Assembly (NCBI RefSeq): GCF_037126465.1
Contig: NC_088201.1
Coordinates: 3,291,001-3,355,000, forward strand
DNA: 64,000 nt
Reading direction: 5' to 3'
From: Ornithodoros turicata
Taxonomy: Eukaryota; Arthropoda; Arachnida; Ixodida; Argasidae
Shown: one piece after another, positions 10,193-21,890 of the stretch
Layout: the number at the start of each line of letters is the position of its first letter
How positions within the stretch are numbered: the first letter of the stretch is position 1
The notes under the pieces: model-generated
What the model was told of the DNA's origin: nothing
Database searches by the model: none
What the model saw: only the letters and a program-made list of their open reading frames with translations
Program-made: the position numbers and the translations under genes

Positions 10193-10806
10193 ATATTATT
10201 AAATGACTAATGAATGGAATGAATAGAAATATTGGACTCGTATTCCTTTCACTAAAATCCCGCAAAAGAGCAAAGGAATTGGATATCGTGACGTTTTCAT
10301 ATAAAACACGGCTCGCACACGACTGAGCCCTCCCCAATTTTTTTTTCTTTGTTGTTTTCTTCTCATTGCACACGCTGCTTATATATGTTTGAGCTGTGCC
10401 GCTGTGCGTCACGGACGACGTGCATGGGGATCACGTTACGGTAACCTTACCAACCAACCAACCTTACTCCTCTCGATGTGCGATGCGCTCTTTTCACGAG
10501 GAGAGGATTTTTGAAAGGTGCGCGGAACAAAGGCGTCGCTGGGTATAGGTCACCTGCGTTCACCCTTGTTTCGCAGGAACTCATTTTATTCGTTTAGAAC
10601 ACTCCGCAGGGAAAAACGAAAAAAGAAAATGTGAGTCACCGCGGTGTTAAATATGAAATATTCGTTTACTGCTCACCCGGCCGAAGGTTTCATCAATCAA
10701 GTTGATTGATTCATTCAGGCGCAATTTGCTTTTTGTTCCTGCAAAGTCGTCTTCTCTTTTTATGCGGATAGGTGTCGCTTACACACATGGCGCCGTACTT
10801 GAAGTA

Positions 10807-11055
10807 CACTCTTAAAAATGTACTTCACCGCATAGCACGATCCTAGCCAACCATCATCTCGAATGACACCGTTATCTGCCCTGATTTGTTGAAAACGGGA
10901 AGCGTACGCCTTTTTTGTGACACTTATGCTGTTCATAATTGTCACAAAAAAGGCGTACGCCTCCCGTTTTCAGCAAATCAGGGCAGGTAACGATATCATT
11001 CGAGATGATGGTTGGCTAGGATTGTGCTATGCGGTGAAGTTCATTTTTAAGAGTG
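10807..11055. mobile_element. CF1a foldback MITE, TA duplication
   Basis: Both terminal repeats are complete, TA lies on each side, and the loop orientation matches the copy at 5436. One arm-to-arm mismatch (TACTTC for AACTTC) lies in the left end. Confidence 0.9.
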
Positions 11056-11263
11056 TAGGCATGTAGGCATGTAAGTGCGAAGTAAACGTCAGGTTTACTT
11101 CACAATTACAACGCAGGATTTCTCAGGAGAGACCCCTGTCGCGAAACAAATTGCGCGATTTATTGAGAATTCTAAAATGTATAACGAAAAGAAATTCTGA
11201 GGCGATTCAAGTTTTCTCAAATGAACAGAATCTTTTCACGGACAGCTATGGTTACGCAAATAG

Positions 11264-11377
11264 AGTCCATATCGGCTCACTGCAGCAATAGACGCGGACA
11301 AAGAGTTAGAACATAGAAGAGACACACCACCTGGTCTCTTTGTCCGCGTCTATGGCTGCAGTGAGCCGATATGGACT
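11264..11377. repeat. Hairpin with 42-bp arms
   Basis: Arms 11264-11305 and 11336-11377 are complementary except for a base or two, around a 30-base loop. It is followed by TTGTACCAACTACC. A hairpin of the same style, followed by CTATACCAACTACC, is at 50375-50513. Both are probably pieces of one dispersed repeat. Confidence 0.65.
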
Positions 11378-11471
11378 TGTACCAACTACCCCGCTTTGTC
11401 CCTCTTGTGCAAATAGAGTCTCGTTCTGTAGGTAATTCGCACATGAATAATTCTGTTACTACCGTGTATTA

Positions 11472-11719
11472 CACTCTTAGAAATGAACTTCGCCTCATAG
11501 CACGCTCCTAGCCAACCTTAATCTCGAATGATATCATTATCTTCTCAGATTTGCTGAAAACGGGAGGAGTACGCCTTTTTTGTGACAATTATGAACAGCA
11601 TAAGTGTCACAAAATAGGCTCCGCCCCTCGTTTTCAACAAATCAGGTATGAGAACGTTGTCATTCGGAATGTTGGTTGGCTAAGAGCGTGCTATGTGGTG
11701 AAACTCATTTTTAAGAGTG
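11472..11719. mobile_element. CF1 foldback with arms of two subtypes, TA duplication
   Basis: The left arm has CF1a features (GATATCATTATCT, then AGTACGCC). The right arm has CF1b features (AGGCTCCGCC, then GAGAACGTTGTCATTCGG). The arms therefore pair well only at the tips and around the loop. TA lies on both sides. Confidence 0.85.
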
Positions 11720-11721
11720 TA

Positions 11722-12540
11722 CGCTCGTTTTAGAACAGCAACAACAACAATAAACGAAGGAAGAATGCGGATAAAGTTTGATTTTCGGGCTGGAACATCC
11801 CATGTCATGGTGATAATATATTTGTCGTTCGTTTTGTCGGTGACACAACTACGGTGAGCTAGGAACGTCTTTCTAGTCCACCATAACAGAACTGAAACCA
11901 CATTTTCCTCTCTTTCTTGTAGTTCAGTCTCAAAAACGAAGCTTTTTCTCGGTATCAGGTATACACTTGGCTCTGCGAGCTTGGAACTTGAATATCCCTA
12001 TATAGGGGACGCACTATCCACCCTTATAAAAATGCGCATCCATAATTAATACCGGACTCCTATACTCATATCAACTACTGAGCTACATCCATCATCCACG
12101 TTCCTCTAATAGCAGCCTGCTATGTCATTGTTCTTCTCCTTTTTTTTTTCCTTACAAACGAACAGCGATAGCTGTATCAGAGAGGTTTTGCTGCATTCGC
12201 GGTGATGGCGAGCGTAGCGCGAAAGATGGCACACGTTTCTGTTCTGTCATCAAGCCTTGGTTTACACTCTTGTCTAACCAGGGCAATGGTCGCCAACCTA
12301 TATGAGAGTCGCTCGAATGGGCTTATACTCGATCGCTTCGATACAACTTTGAAGTATAGACCACTTGCACTCCTATACGTCATCGATTACGTTTCGCCGC
12401 CGCGCAAAGCATGCTGGTGGGCACCTATCAACCTTATCAGCCTTTTCGGCCTATCAGCAGAAGCGTTTTTTCCCGCTTCTTGCCAACCAGAGCAAAATAT
12501 AACCTCGAACCGGTCTTCTCGGGACGCCACATGTTTGTAA
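11722..12540. other. No gene recognised
   Basis: I see no domain or family repeat here apart from a poly-T tract near 12140. The open frame at 12202-12540 (+) has no motifs. Confidence 0.35.
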
Positions 12541-12616
12541 ACAGAAAGTGGTCTATACAGAACACGAAGGACGAAGACAACGTTATCGCCGACGCACTTT
12601 CGCGACTGCCTGTAAC
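12541..12616 (+). pseudogene. Ty3/Gypsy RNase H C-terminal remnant
   Basis: The frame reads KDEDNVIADALSRLP, the conserved block that ends the RNase H domain of Ty3/Gypsy polyproteins. Only this short end is recognisable; upstream is degraded and downstream is cut by the CF1a copy at 12619. Confidence 0.7.
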
Positions 12617-12618
12617 TA

Positions 12619-12867
12619 CACTCTCAAAAATGAACTTCACCGCATAGCACGCTCCTAGCCAACCATTATCTCGAATGATATCGTTATCTGCCCTGATTTG
12701 TTGAAAACAGGGGGCGTACGCCTTTTCTGTGACAATTATGAAACGCATAAGTGTCACAGAAATGGCGTACGCCCCCCGGTTTAAAAAAATCAGGGCAGAT
12801 AACGATATCATTCGAGATAATGGCTGGCTAGGAGCGTGCTATGCGGTGAAGTTCATTGTTAAGAGTG
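12619..12867. mobile_element. CF1a foldback MITE inserted in Gypsy remnant
   Basis: Complete ends, TA on both sides, loop in the opposite orientation to the 5436 copy. The core is GGGGGCGTACGCC with GTGACAGAAATGG on one side. Confidence 0.9.
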
Positions 12868-12980
12868 TAGGGTTGTCACCTTTCGTAGTGAAAAATACCG
12901 GATGAGGGAGAGGAGGTGGAATAGAGGGAAAGGAGGAAAGGCTCGTGGGAAAGGGAGAGTGGGTGAGGGGGTGGACGAGC

Positions 12981-13004
12981 ACACACACACACACACACAC
13001 ACAC
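12981..13004. repeat. (CA)n microsatellite
   Basis: Twelve CA dinucleotides without interruption, next to a purine-rich stretch. Confidence 0.95.
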
Positions 13005-13313
13005 AGACAGAGAAAGAGCGGGCGTGCTCGTGCGCGAGGAAACATACGTTCCTGTGTGTGGCTGGATCCTCGATGCTAGAAATTGCTAGAAACAGGCATG
13101 AACCCTCTACTGGATCGTATTGGAGCAACCAGGTTGGAGTGCCACTTACTTAAAAAAAAAACGCATCGACGCAGACAAACCCTTCTTTGCAGGCACAGAT
13201 CTCATGAAGGTTGTATGCGACCTATAAGTTCTAGCTGGCTTGACACAAGCACCAACAGCTTTGCACATCCACTGCTCTCGTCCCCTCCGAACGCGAGACT
13301 TAATGAATAACAG

Positions 13314-13331
13314 TGATAATAATAATAATAA
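13314..13331. repeat. (ATA)n microsatellite
   Basis: A short run of ATA/TAA units. Confidence 0.8.
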
Positions 13332-13448
13332 ACGTGAATAATGATCATGATGAATAGCTAAGAAAATGACTGGTGACTGCGGAGCTTGGTTTGTGCTCCA
13401 GATTTATTCAAGCTGTAGTGGAATGTTGAAGGGAGAACCCCGTAAAAG

Positions 13449-14273
13449 CAGACTTGTGCTCGTTACCGAAAAAAAGGAACTAAATACCGTTACCCGTTAC
13501 TTCAGAAAAAAGTAACTAAATACGTTACTCGTTACCAACATACAAAAGTAACGAGTTCTCGTTACTCACAGGTAACGAGTTACTTTTACGTTACCGCAGC
13601 ATACTTTAAGTTAAAGGAGCCAACAAACGTGCCGTCACTTGCCTTCAACTCTTTATTAATGAGGAATTGCACTTCAGAAGAAGCTGATAATCGAAATTTG
13701 TCGTCCGTCCTTCGTGTTCCGTGTCTCTCGGCCCGTTACCATGAATGTATATCAGTTTGCCTGGACCTTCTCCCTTGCTTCCGAAGTGGGGGTGATCGGA
13801 GATTACGAAAACACAAGAAAAAACACTGGTTTTCGTACCACCGATCACCAACGGTTCCCCAAAACAGACGAGGGGCTGCGTCATAATTTAGAGCGCTCAG
13901 AAGCTTAGCAACGACAAGAAAAGGCTAGATGTCGAAACGCGTTTTTTGTAGCCATAGCACAATTGGTGGCCATTCTTGGGAAAGAGTGATGGTCGGAAAT
14001 TACGGAAACAAGAGAAAGGACAACAACACATCCAGTGAGGGACTGGTCACGCAGGTCAAATCTGCACGCATTGCGTCACACGGAGTGCCGAAATGTGCTC
14101 CCCCGTGCTCAAGAAAAGGAACGAGTAACGTCAGTAACGAGTTACCAATATTTGTAACTGATTCCGTTACTATTACTATTTTTTTTAAAAGTAACTGAAT
14201 CGTTACTTCGTTACCAAAAAAAGTAACCGTTACCAAGTAACGAGTTATTTGTAACGAGTTAGGCACAACTCTG
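13449..14273. mobile_element. hA element, 8-bp duplication CGTAAAAG
   Basis: The ends are CAGACTTGTGCTCGTTAC and GGCACAACTCTG. The flanks are identical 8-mers, CGTAAAAG, at 13441-13448 and 14274-14281. Each arm is an array of CGTTAC/GTAACGAGTTAC units. The 500-bp middle has no gene. The 8-bp duplication and CAGA... end fit the hAT superfamily; P elements also make 8-bp duplications. Confidence 0.85.
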
Positions 14274-14413
14274 CGTAAAAGCCCTTATTAAAAGGTCTCG
14301 AGCCACAAGTACCGGCAAAAGGCTGCCGGTATCACCTTCCTATACCGGCAGTCGGCAGAGCGCGCAAATAACCGGCCGTGCCGGTATAATAGCGGCCTGG
14401 CGGCAACCCTATA

Positions 14414-15181
14414 CAGTCAACCCTCGATTTATGAACACCCTCGGTTCCCCGAAAAATCGTTCATAAATCGAGGGATTCATAAGTAAAAAATTCCATTAAC
14501 TGAGTACTATCAAGCAAATGGAACAGTATTTCCGAGTTGGGATTGTATTTATAATGCCATATATTGTGTAATTTTGCTTTTGACCATGCCTTCTGCTGTA
14601 TCAATCTCACAAAGAACAGACGTTAGCGCATTCACACTCTGTTTATTATGCAGTACTAAATTGTTTAATTTTGCTTTGGACCATGCCTTCCGCTGTGTCA
14701 ATCTTGGAAAGAAGAGATGTCACCACATTCGCACTGGACTGGTCTCGGATTTCCTCCGGGATTTTTAACCTCCGTTTATTAATCTCCGGGTGACAGCGTC
14801 CACCTTACTCATCGACTGAGGTCAGGAACACTTGGTCGCACCTTGTGCGACCCCGGAAAACCCGTTTGTTGTTCGGGTTTCGAGGGGTTAAGAACCGAGG
14901 GTGCAATACCTGGAAAACATTTTGTCCGTTCAGGCGTCATTCATAAGACCACGAAATAATCCCTTTGAAGGTTTCTGTTGACCTCGGAACGATCCGTTCA
15001 TAAATTGAGGGCAAAAACGCTGGGCAACTTCTAGTTGGTTCCCAGAAATTCCGTTCATTATTCGAATATCGAGGTTCATAAAACGAGGGAAAAATAAATG
15101 GAAAAAGTTTGGTTCCCCGTGCTCGTGTTCATAAAACGAGGGAATTCATAAATCGAAGGTTCATAAATCGAGGGTTGACTG
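14414..15181. mobile_element. pogo/Tigger-like non-autonomous element, TA duplication
   Basis: The terminal repeats begin CAGTCAACCCTCGATTTATG, with TA on each side. This terminus resembles pogo/Tigger (Tc1/mariner superfamily) ends. The subterminal GTTCATAAATCGAGGG motif recurs several times at both ends. The middle holds two diverged direct repeats of about 100 bp (14569 and 14672) with a CCATGCCTTC core. No transposase is recognisable. Confidence 0.8.
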
Positions 15182-15549
15182 TACCTGAAACTGACCCAAA
15201 TGATGATTGCATTTCTACCGAAGTGGAGTCAGAGCTCCATGCAATGCCCTCTCCATCCTCTTTCCATTGCAGAGCTTAAGGAGGCGATGGACGACAACCC
15301 TGCACCCACGCGAGTTGTGAGATTTCTCAACCGCTCTTGGCCTATATACTGATGCGAGAGATGACAAGGATCTCGCCCCGCTTACTATCTAATCCGGGAC
15401 GAGCTTTTCTGTGTGCAAGGTCTTCTGATTGGAGGCGACAAGGTCGTAACACCGTCACGTCCGCGAAGACGTGTCATCAATCTTGCTCAGAATCTCATCC
15501 TGGAATAGTCCGTACTATAAGCAGCGGATTCGGCTCAGGTACTAGTGGC

Positions 15550-15712
15550 CAGGGATGGCCACAAGTACATTTTTTTGAGGAGTTAAATATACAAAATATT
15601 TTGTTGAAAGAGGTATTTAAAAACTCTGCATAAATACTTTTCAATATGAATATTTAAATACAAAATATAAATACCGTATTTAAATACCGTAACTATACGA
15701 CCATAAATACTG
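15550..15712. mobile_element. hA-like left end only
   Basis: It starts CAGGGATGGCCACAAGTA, like the CAGTGATGGCCAGTAG start of the element at 27423. An array of AAATAC/GTATTT-type motifs follows. No matching right end is seen. Confidence 0.5.
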
Positions 15713-15905
15713 CGAGGAAGATGTCATCAGGAATTAGAGAAATAATGATGATCATAACAACAAATCAGCGAAGGAACAACAGCATTTATTTGCTAGATAA
15801 TCATGGCGATTTGAATGTTAGAAGCTTCTCGAAGACTGCATCTTCTAGGTATCTTCTGTTCGGCACGTATAGCATCAGATTCGCAAAGGAGAACACCTCT
15901 CCACA

Positions 15906-16154
15906 CACTCTTAAAAATGAACTTCACCTCATAGCACGGTTTTAGCCAACCATCATGTCGAATGATATCGTTATCTGCCCTGATTTGTTGAAAACGGGAG
16001 GCGTACGCCTTTTTTGTGACAATTATGAACAGCATAAGTGTCACAAAAAAGGCGTACGCCTGCCGTTTTCAACAAATTAGGACAGATAACGATATCATTC
16101 AAGATGATGGTTGGCTAAAAGCGTGCTATGCGGTGAAGTTCATTTTTAAGAGTG
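15906..16154. mobile_element. CF1a foldback MITE, CA duplication
   Basis: Complete hairpin flanked by CA rather than TA (15904-15905 and 16155-16156). A CF1b copy follows 54 bp away. Confidence 0.9.
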
Positions 16155-16208
16155 CAGGTGCCGATGAAGAACGGGTCGTATTAAATTTGACGAACATGCT
16201 CCGTACTA

Positions 16209-16445
16209 CACTGTTAAAAATGAACTTCACCACATAGCACGCTCCTAGCCAACCATCATCTCGAATGACAACGTTCTCGCCCCTGATTTGTTGAAAACGG
16301 GAGGAGGAGCCTATTTTGTGCCGTGCATAATGGCACAAAATAGGCTCCTCCTCCCGTTTTCAACAAATCAGGGGCGAGAACGTTGTCATTCGGGATGATG
16401 GTTGGCTAGGAACGTGCGATGCGGTGAAGTTCATTTCTAAGAGTG
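16209..16445. mobile_element. CF1b foldback MITE, TA duplication
   Basis: The CF1b core is GGAGGAGGAGCCTATTTTGT, around a short CCGTGCATAATGG loop. The arms are near-perfect complements. It has the CF1 ends, with CACTG at the left tip, and TA on both sides. Confidence 0.9.
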
Positions 16446-16859
16446 TACGAGGTAACCGGGTAGTGCCGACCGTTGCGCGCAACAACGGTGAAAAACTGGC
16501 CATCTAAGATGGTTTGTCTCAATAGCGTGCTTGCGAAAACATCGGCATAACTGCTCGGCTTCCCAAACGCTTCTTTGCCCTTCTTATACCGAATGGTCAA
16601 ATGCAGAGTAACTCTAAGACATGAGTCAGTATGTTGCGCATTATTGAAATACTATTTTAATTACAGTGTATTTAACTACTGCCCATCCACGCTCGTGGCC
16701 CTGACTATACCTCTGCCGAAGAGGGGTCCCCGTGACGTAATCATGACGTTGGTGGACATAGCGAAACCGAAACAGTGCGGGCGGAGAACACTGCCATTTC
16801 ACTATGCAGTATTCCTTCACGAAGGTCAAGGCTCGCTTCGTTGTATTAATGGTACACGC

Positions 16860-17744
16860 TAGAGTCACTAAATATGCTTCGCTTCAGAGTATCGACACTG
16901 AGGTCCAAGGCAGAGCAGGAGCGCCATCTTGTTGCCGCACCACAGCGGTACCATCCCCATTTGAGGATCAAAGACGACTAACATAATGCTCCCTGTGGGA
17001 TAGAGAAGCGTGTGTGATTGTTGCGCGATAATCCATGTATTGTCCACCAGAGCGTGCAGTAGATGTTAAGGTGAGCTCAAGGCCATGAACTGCTGCTTGT
17101 AAATGAAACATTTCACCCGCGCACGATAGATGGCATCGTGCGCTAAAGTGCGCCAGAGCCATTTATAGGGAGAGTTTCGCCATTCTTTGATCTTTTGCCG
17201 CCTCATGGGAGGAGCTTATTTTGACGTCAGAGTCGTCGTTGCGCCGCCCTAAAAGCCTGAATCCGAGCGGAATCCGCTTACCAGCCATCTAGTCCGCGCC
17301 ATATTGATGCTGTCCGCCAGCTGGTCGGCAGCTTCGTGGTCGCGTTGAATGTAATCTACAGGAATAACCGGCGTATGACCCACCGGCCCCAGGGATAAGG
17401 GGGGGAGGGGGGGCTTTGTTGTCGAACTGAAAGAGTTCAAGGACGAAAGGCTTTCGAAGCAAGTACGCATGTGTCTTCTCTCCTTGGATTGTAAACAAGG
17501 ATCAGCATCAATATGGCGTCGGCGACCGGTTGACGACTGAATAACAATGGAGCACGACGAGGGAGGTCTTTCAGCCGTGACGTCGCATGACGCGCTTCAA
17601 GTTAGGCTCCTCCTTATGACCAAACTCTCTCTATAAACGGCTCTGAAGTGCGCGTGGGTAGCGTGGCGCGGAAACAAGATGGCGCATGCTCACTCTTGGA
17701 ACTCAGTGTCGATACTCTGAAGCGTAGCTTATTTAGTGACTCTA
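16860..17744. mobile_element. hB element (hAT-like), long copy with nested hC
   Basis: Terminal repeats of about 46 bp start TAGAGTCACTAAATA; TAGAG fits the hAT terminal consensus. The flanks GTACACGC and GTAGACAC are a decayed 8-bp duplication. The middle aligns with the shorter copy at 22432-22782 except for an insertion at 17154-17645. Confidence 0.8.
17154..17645. mobile_element. hC element nested in hB, 8-bp duplication AAGTGCGC
   Basis: The ends are CAGAGCCATTTATAGGGAG and its near inverse. The 8-mers at 17146-17153 and 17646-17653 are both AAGTGCGC. The sibling hB copy lacks this insert and provides the empty site. No transposase is seen. A GGAGGAGC/GCTCCTCC subterminal pair is visible. 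Confidence 0.85.
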
Positions 17745-17931
17745 GTAGACACAAGTGTGGTCACATTTTTCGTCGCTTTCGTGTCTTCATTTGCGTTCCG
17801 AGTCCACCGCGTAAAGAAAAGAAGGCTTCATCCCAAGGGTTGCATCGTCTGAGTCGTAATCCCGTGCGGAATGTGGTTTGTCATTACGACTTAGTTTGCG
17901 CTTGACAAGACCTTGTCGCGTTACTCTCAAA

Positions 17932-18709
17932 CAGAGTTGTACGTAACGCGTTACTAGTAATTGCGTTACTAGTAATCAATTACTTTTTCAGTAATTTTTT
18001 AACGTAATCAATTAGTTTTGTGAGCAAGTAATTTTCCAAGTAATGCGATTACAATTTACGGTAATCAATTACTGAGTAATTGATTACTTCTTTAACCTTC
18101 TGTCAACAATGGCAACCCTTTTCAGCAACCCAATCTGTTCTTCTGTTCCACCACCAGTACGACTGAAGCAATGACGCAGAGGTCACTGTGACGGCCGTCT
18201 CTAGTCCACACGTGTTATACACACGCGTTATTACCACATGATACAACCGCGATAATATGATGATATGATAATATTACAACCGCGACCTACTAGAGCAACA
18301 GTAAAATAGATGACTGTATTGATAAATTGTGGGGGCTGAACATAACAACAGTAACAAAACGAAGCCGAAGTTTCGATGCTGTTTTAAATGTATGTATAAA
18401 TCTGTAATAAACGCGCGTATGTGTTTTGTATGTTGCTTTCAAATGTATTTGTGAATTCACTTATCATGTATTTTGGTGTCTCATATTAGAATTTGCAACA
18501 AGAGCTGCACGGTTGCATTCACTGCAGGCTTGTTGGCTTTGCTATGGCCCACAATTTAAAAGTAACGGGAAAAGTAACGCGTTACATTTTTAATCGGTAA
18601 CGTATTACATTTTTGATGAAGTAATTTGTAACGGTAAAGAATTACTTTTCGTGCAGCAGTAACAGTAACTGTAATCAATTACTTTTTTCGAGTAACGTGT
18701 ACAACTCTG
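17932..18709. mobile_element. hA element, 8-bp duplication CTCTCAAA
   Basis: The ends are CAGAGTTGTACGTAACG and CGTGTACAACTCTG. The perfect 8-mers CTCTCAAA are at 17924-17931 and 18710-18717. The arms are arrays of GTAATCAATTAC-like motifs. The 350-bp middle is non-coding. Confidence 0.9.
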
Positions 18710-19165
18710 CTCTCAAACCACTAGTCTCCGTGCGCTCCTTAGCCTGGTTTAGAAGCGACGACACAACAGGGGTAGACTGCCAATACCGCTCTTCCCGTGG
18801 GGATAAATGCTTGTGGCCGCCGTCTTAAGTGCGTTTGACAGACGATGACGTAACATTCCATATGACTAGTCATCCAGTAAACATCTGAGTAGCATATCAA
18901 CGTTCGAAAGATCGAGGAAAAAGAAGATTCCTTGTTTCCGCGCGCATATGCACAGTTGTTCACGTGAGGATTGCTGCCGATGCGATATCTGTTCTACAGC
19001 GGTTCCCGAGCGGGAGAAAATGAATTGGCACGAAATGCACACGATCGGACACGAAAATGAACGAAAACACACACGGGAAAATGAAGAAACTCTGCAAACG
19101 TCAGTCCGCCCGTGCACAGTCCCTGTGGCTACCACGAGGTGGCTACCACGGCACTGGTCTGGCGC

Positions 19166-20011
19166 AGTGCCGTGTATGCCAAAGGGAGTCTGGCCATTAG
19201 GAGGAGCCTAAAAAAAGAGGCTCGACCTGTCAATCAAGTTGAGCGTTTTTCATTGGCTGCTGTTTATTATGCGGGCCGCCATGACACCAGATTTTTCCCG
19301 AAAATGGCGGCGTAGCTTGGAACGGCGAAGCGAGGATTTCACGACAATTTTTTTTCACAAATCACGTCAATTTTATTCCGTAAGTGTACATTGTGTTGCA
19401 ATTATCTTGCAAATCACCTTTAAGTTCCAATGTCGATGTTTACCTGAAAAAAAAATGTTTCGTCGTCCTTGTTAGGCCTAGTAACGACAGCGATCACGGG
19501 CAAATAGTAAGAAAAACGCTACGGATTGCCAAAAATTTGCATTTGATGACATACTTTTATCCATATACACACCTTTGCCCGTTCTTGATTCAATCTTGTT
19601 ATATTTCATAGTTAAAATACGTATAATACCGGCAGTGTGTTCCAAGTAGCGGTTCTGCCGGCCAATCAGTTCTGCTAGCAAGCACTTCTGCTTCTGCTAC
19701 TTCTGCCCTTCTGCTATTCTGCGTCTTCCCGACATGCCCCTCTCCATCCAGATGGCGCCGTTAAAAGTGGACGGAAAATCCATTATGTTGCTAGGTCGTC
19801 AGGGGATATCCTATTCAATCTAATCCAGTCCAGTTTCCCGAAAATGTCGGCACCCAGTGAATACAGGTAATATACAGCTTGGATAGCCTGAGATTAACAG
19901 CGAACTGTATTTTGGCTCGTGATTGGCCAGAGAGCTCAAAAAGTGGGTGGAGCTCCAGGTATATAGGCAGGTCCCATTAATGGCCAGACTCCCTTTGGCA
20001 TACACGGCACT
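19166..20011. mobile_element. MULE-like element, 10-bp duplication GGTCTGGCGC
   Basis: Perfect 34-bp terminal repeats start AGTGCCGTGTATGCCAAAGG. The direct repeats GGTCTGGCGC are at 19156-19165 and 20012-20021. A 9-11 bp duplication with sizeable terminal repeats points to Mutator-like elements. The inside is non-coding, with only short frames, so this is a non-autonomous copy. It looks young because the repeats are identical. Confidence 0.75.
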
Positions 20012-20198
20012 GGTCTGGCGCGAAGAGCTGCTCCTTGTGTTTCCTTCCTCCATGCTTGAATCGCGTTTTTGTGGAGAAACGCGTGCCCTTCAGGCTCGTG
20101 AAGATGGAAGGGCCCGGTAGCCATCTTTAAAACGGGCTGCCGAAAAGATAGGGATACTGATAGAATGAGCTGAACAAGGTCATACAACTAATAATATA

Positions 20199-20265
20199 CA
20201 GGGTGTTTCACGAAAATCCCCGGCTGAATAATTCGAAAACCGTGCCACCTGTCGGGAAACTTTCT
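20199..20265. mobile_element. K-family left end
   Basis: TA followed by CAGGGTGTTTCACGAAAATC matches the start of the giant foldback at 31005. No right end is found nearby; a poly-T run follows at about 20271-20287. Confidence 0.5.
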
Positions 20266-20944
20266 TTTCCTTTTTTTTTTTTTTTTTCGGATGGCATCCT
20301 TGATGCGCCGGCCACGAAGCCGCCACGAACTGGCCGCCGCTCAGTTTCTCATTTGCACGCGGTCGTTAATTAAATAAACATCCTGACTTTTTTGTTTTAC
20401 TTCGCCGGGCTTTAGTACCTGTGCCGTAGCAATGGTCACTCTGGGACAGTGCCAACCCAGTAAAAAATAGCTTCGACTTTTAGTGATTTTTTCGAGTCAT
20501 TAACTGGTTTCGGTTGACAAGTTTCTTGCGCGGAGCAGTGCAGGATTGCGCTCTTTTGCTCAACTATCCTGCGCTCAAATTCGTGTTCATCCGCTTGCAC
20601 TGGTGGCGGGGGAGCTGCAAGATAAGAAACAGTCGCGCGTGTTGTGTCTGTCCCTTCGTGTTCCCTAATCTCGGGGTTTTACATTATGCATGTGCCGAGT
20701 ATGTTAATTCAAGAGCGACACAGGGTTATTTTCAATGCAACGCACAACTCGAACGTTTCTTGTGATTATTTCTGCCGTTATTAGTGATATGTCTTCTAAT
20801 GAGATCTGCACATGAATACAAGGATAACAAGGGCCCGATCCCGGAGTCCACGGTCTCGAAAAGAACAAGAAAGGAAATGCCGGATTGCTTCGCAAGATCA
20901 TATGCGTGAATCTAATTAACCGGTCAGCTTCACAAGTTTCCGAT

Positions 20945-21030
20945 GTCTGTGGTAGTGGTGCTTTTGAAAGAGGTCGCTTTTGTCGGCCTCACAGAGGCGG
21001 GCAACGTCACCGTTTTACCGAATGAACTAA
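20945..21030 (-). mobile_element. SINE-1 tail fragment
   Basis: It has GGTAGTGGTG, then TTGTCGGCCTCACAGAGGCG and GGGCAACGTCACC, matching the 3' third of SINE-1 only. Confidence 0.6.
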
Positions 21031-21489
21031 CCAACGTGCTGTTCCGACGTGTCTGCCCTGCTAAGCCTAACGGCCGCAACGTGACTTATTCATTCGCTAG
21101 AACGGCTTTCACAGGCATCGAAGACTCGTGAAGCTGAGCGGTTAATTACTGGTATCGAATTTTTAAACACGGCATATCATCTTGCAAAGCAATCGGGGCG
21201 TTTTCTCATCTTCGGGACCCCGAATTTCGCAATCGTGAATATCGAGGCCCTCCCAACGACAGCCGTACTATTTTTCGAGGCGGACGTGGGAAGCTTCGGT
21301 CGTCCACCAATCGGAGAGGGTTTATTTTGAGGTATTTATTTGAAGAGTTGACTTTGTGAAGTGTATTTCTACGAGTTGATTTTGTCACCGTGGTCGTTGA
21401 CAGGGTTTAGACTCGAAAATGTATTCTGAAAAGTGGAGTTTTTCAATGTTTTATTCTTTGATGATTTATTTCGGCGTCATCCCGGTTGC

Positions 21490-21890
21490 TGTTCACATAC
21501 AGCCCCGCCTCAGCCAGTTCCTGTTCCTGCTGGACCATATGGAGGCATGATAGGCTATCGTAGGACCGTATATAATACCTTGCCTGTACGATGTCGTCTT
21601 TGCGTCTCCGCGGTCGACTACTACTTCAAGTGGCCCGAGGTGAAGGTGACATCGACTGTTATATACCTCAGAGAGAATCAGAGAGTTTCCCAGGCGTGTG
21701 TTCGCACGGGAAGGACAACCGGAAGTCATCGTTTCCGATCATGGTCCTCAATTTCAATCACACGTATCCGAGGCTTTATCTTCAAGAGAGAGAAACGCGT
21801 CACTCCTCTGCATATCGTCCCCAAAGCCAACGGGCAGTTTTTGTGCCCCGTGGTAACGTGCGGCCACATCCCCTACGGAGGGGGGAATAT
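21490..21890 (+). pseudogene. Ty3/Gypsy integrase remnant, frameshifted
   Basis: The pieces in order are QPVPVPAGP, VDYYFKWPEV, EGQPEVIVSDHGPQFQS and AYRPQSQ. They correspond to the integrase linker, the first catalytic Asp region, the second Asp in SDHG, and a YHPQSNG-like block. They fall in different frames, so the copy is dead. No LTRs are seen nearby. Confidence 0.75.
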
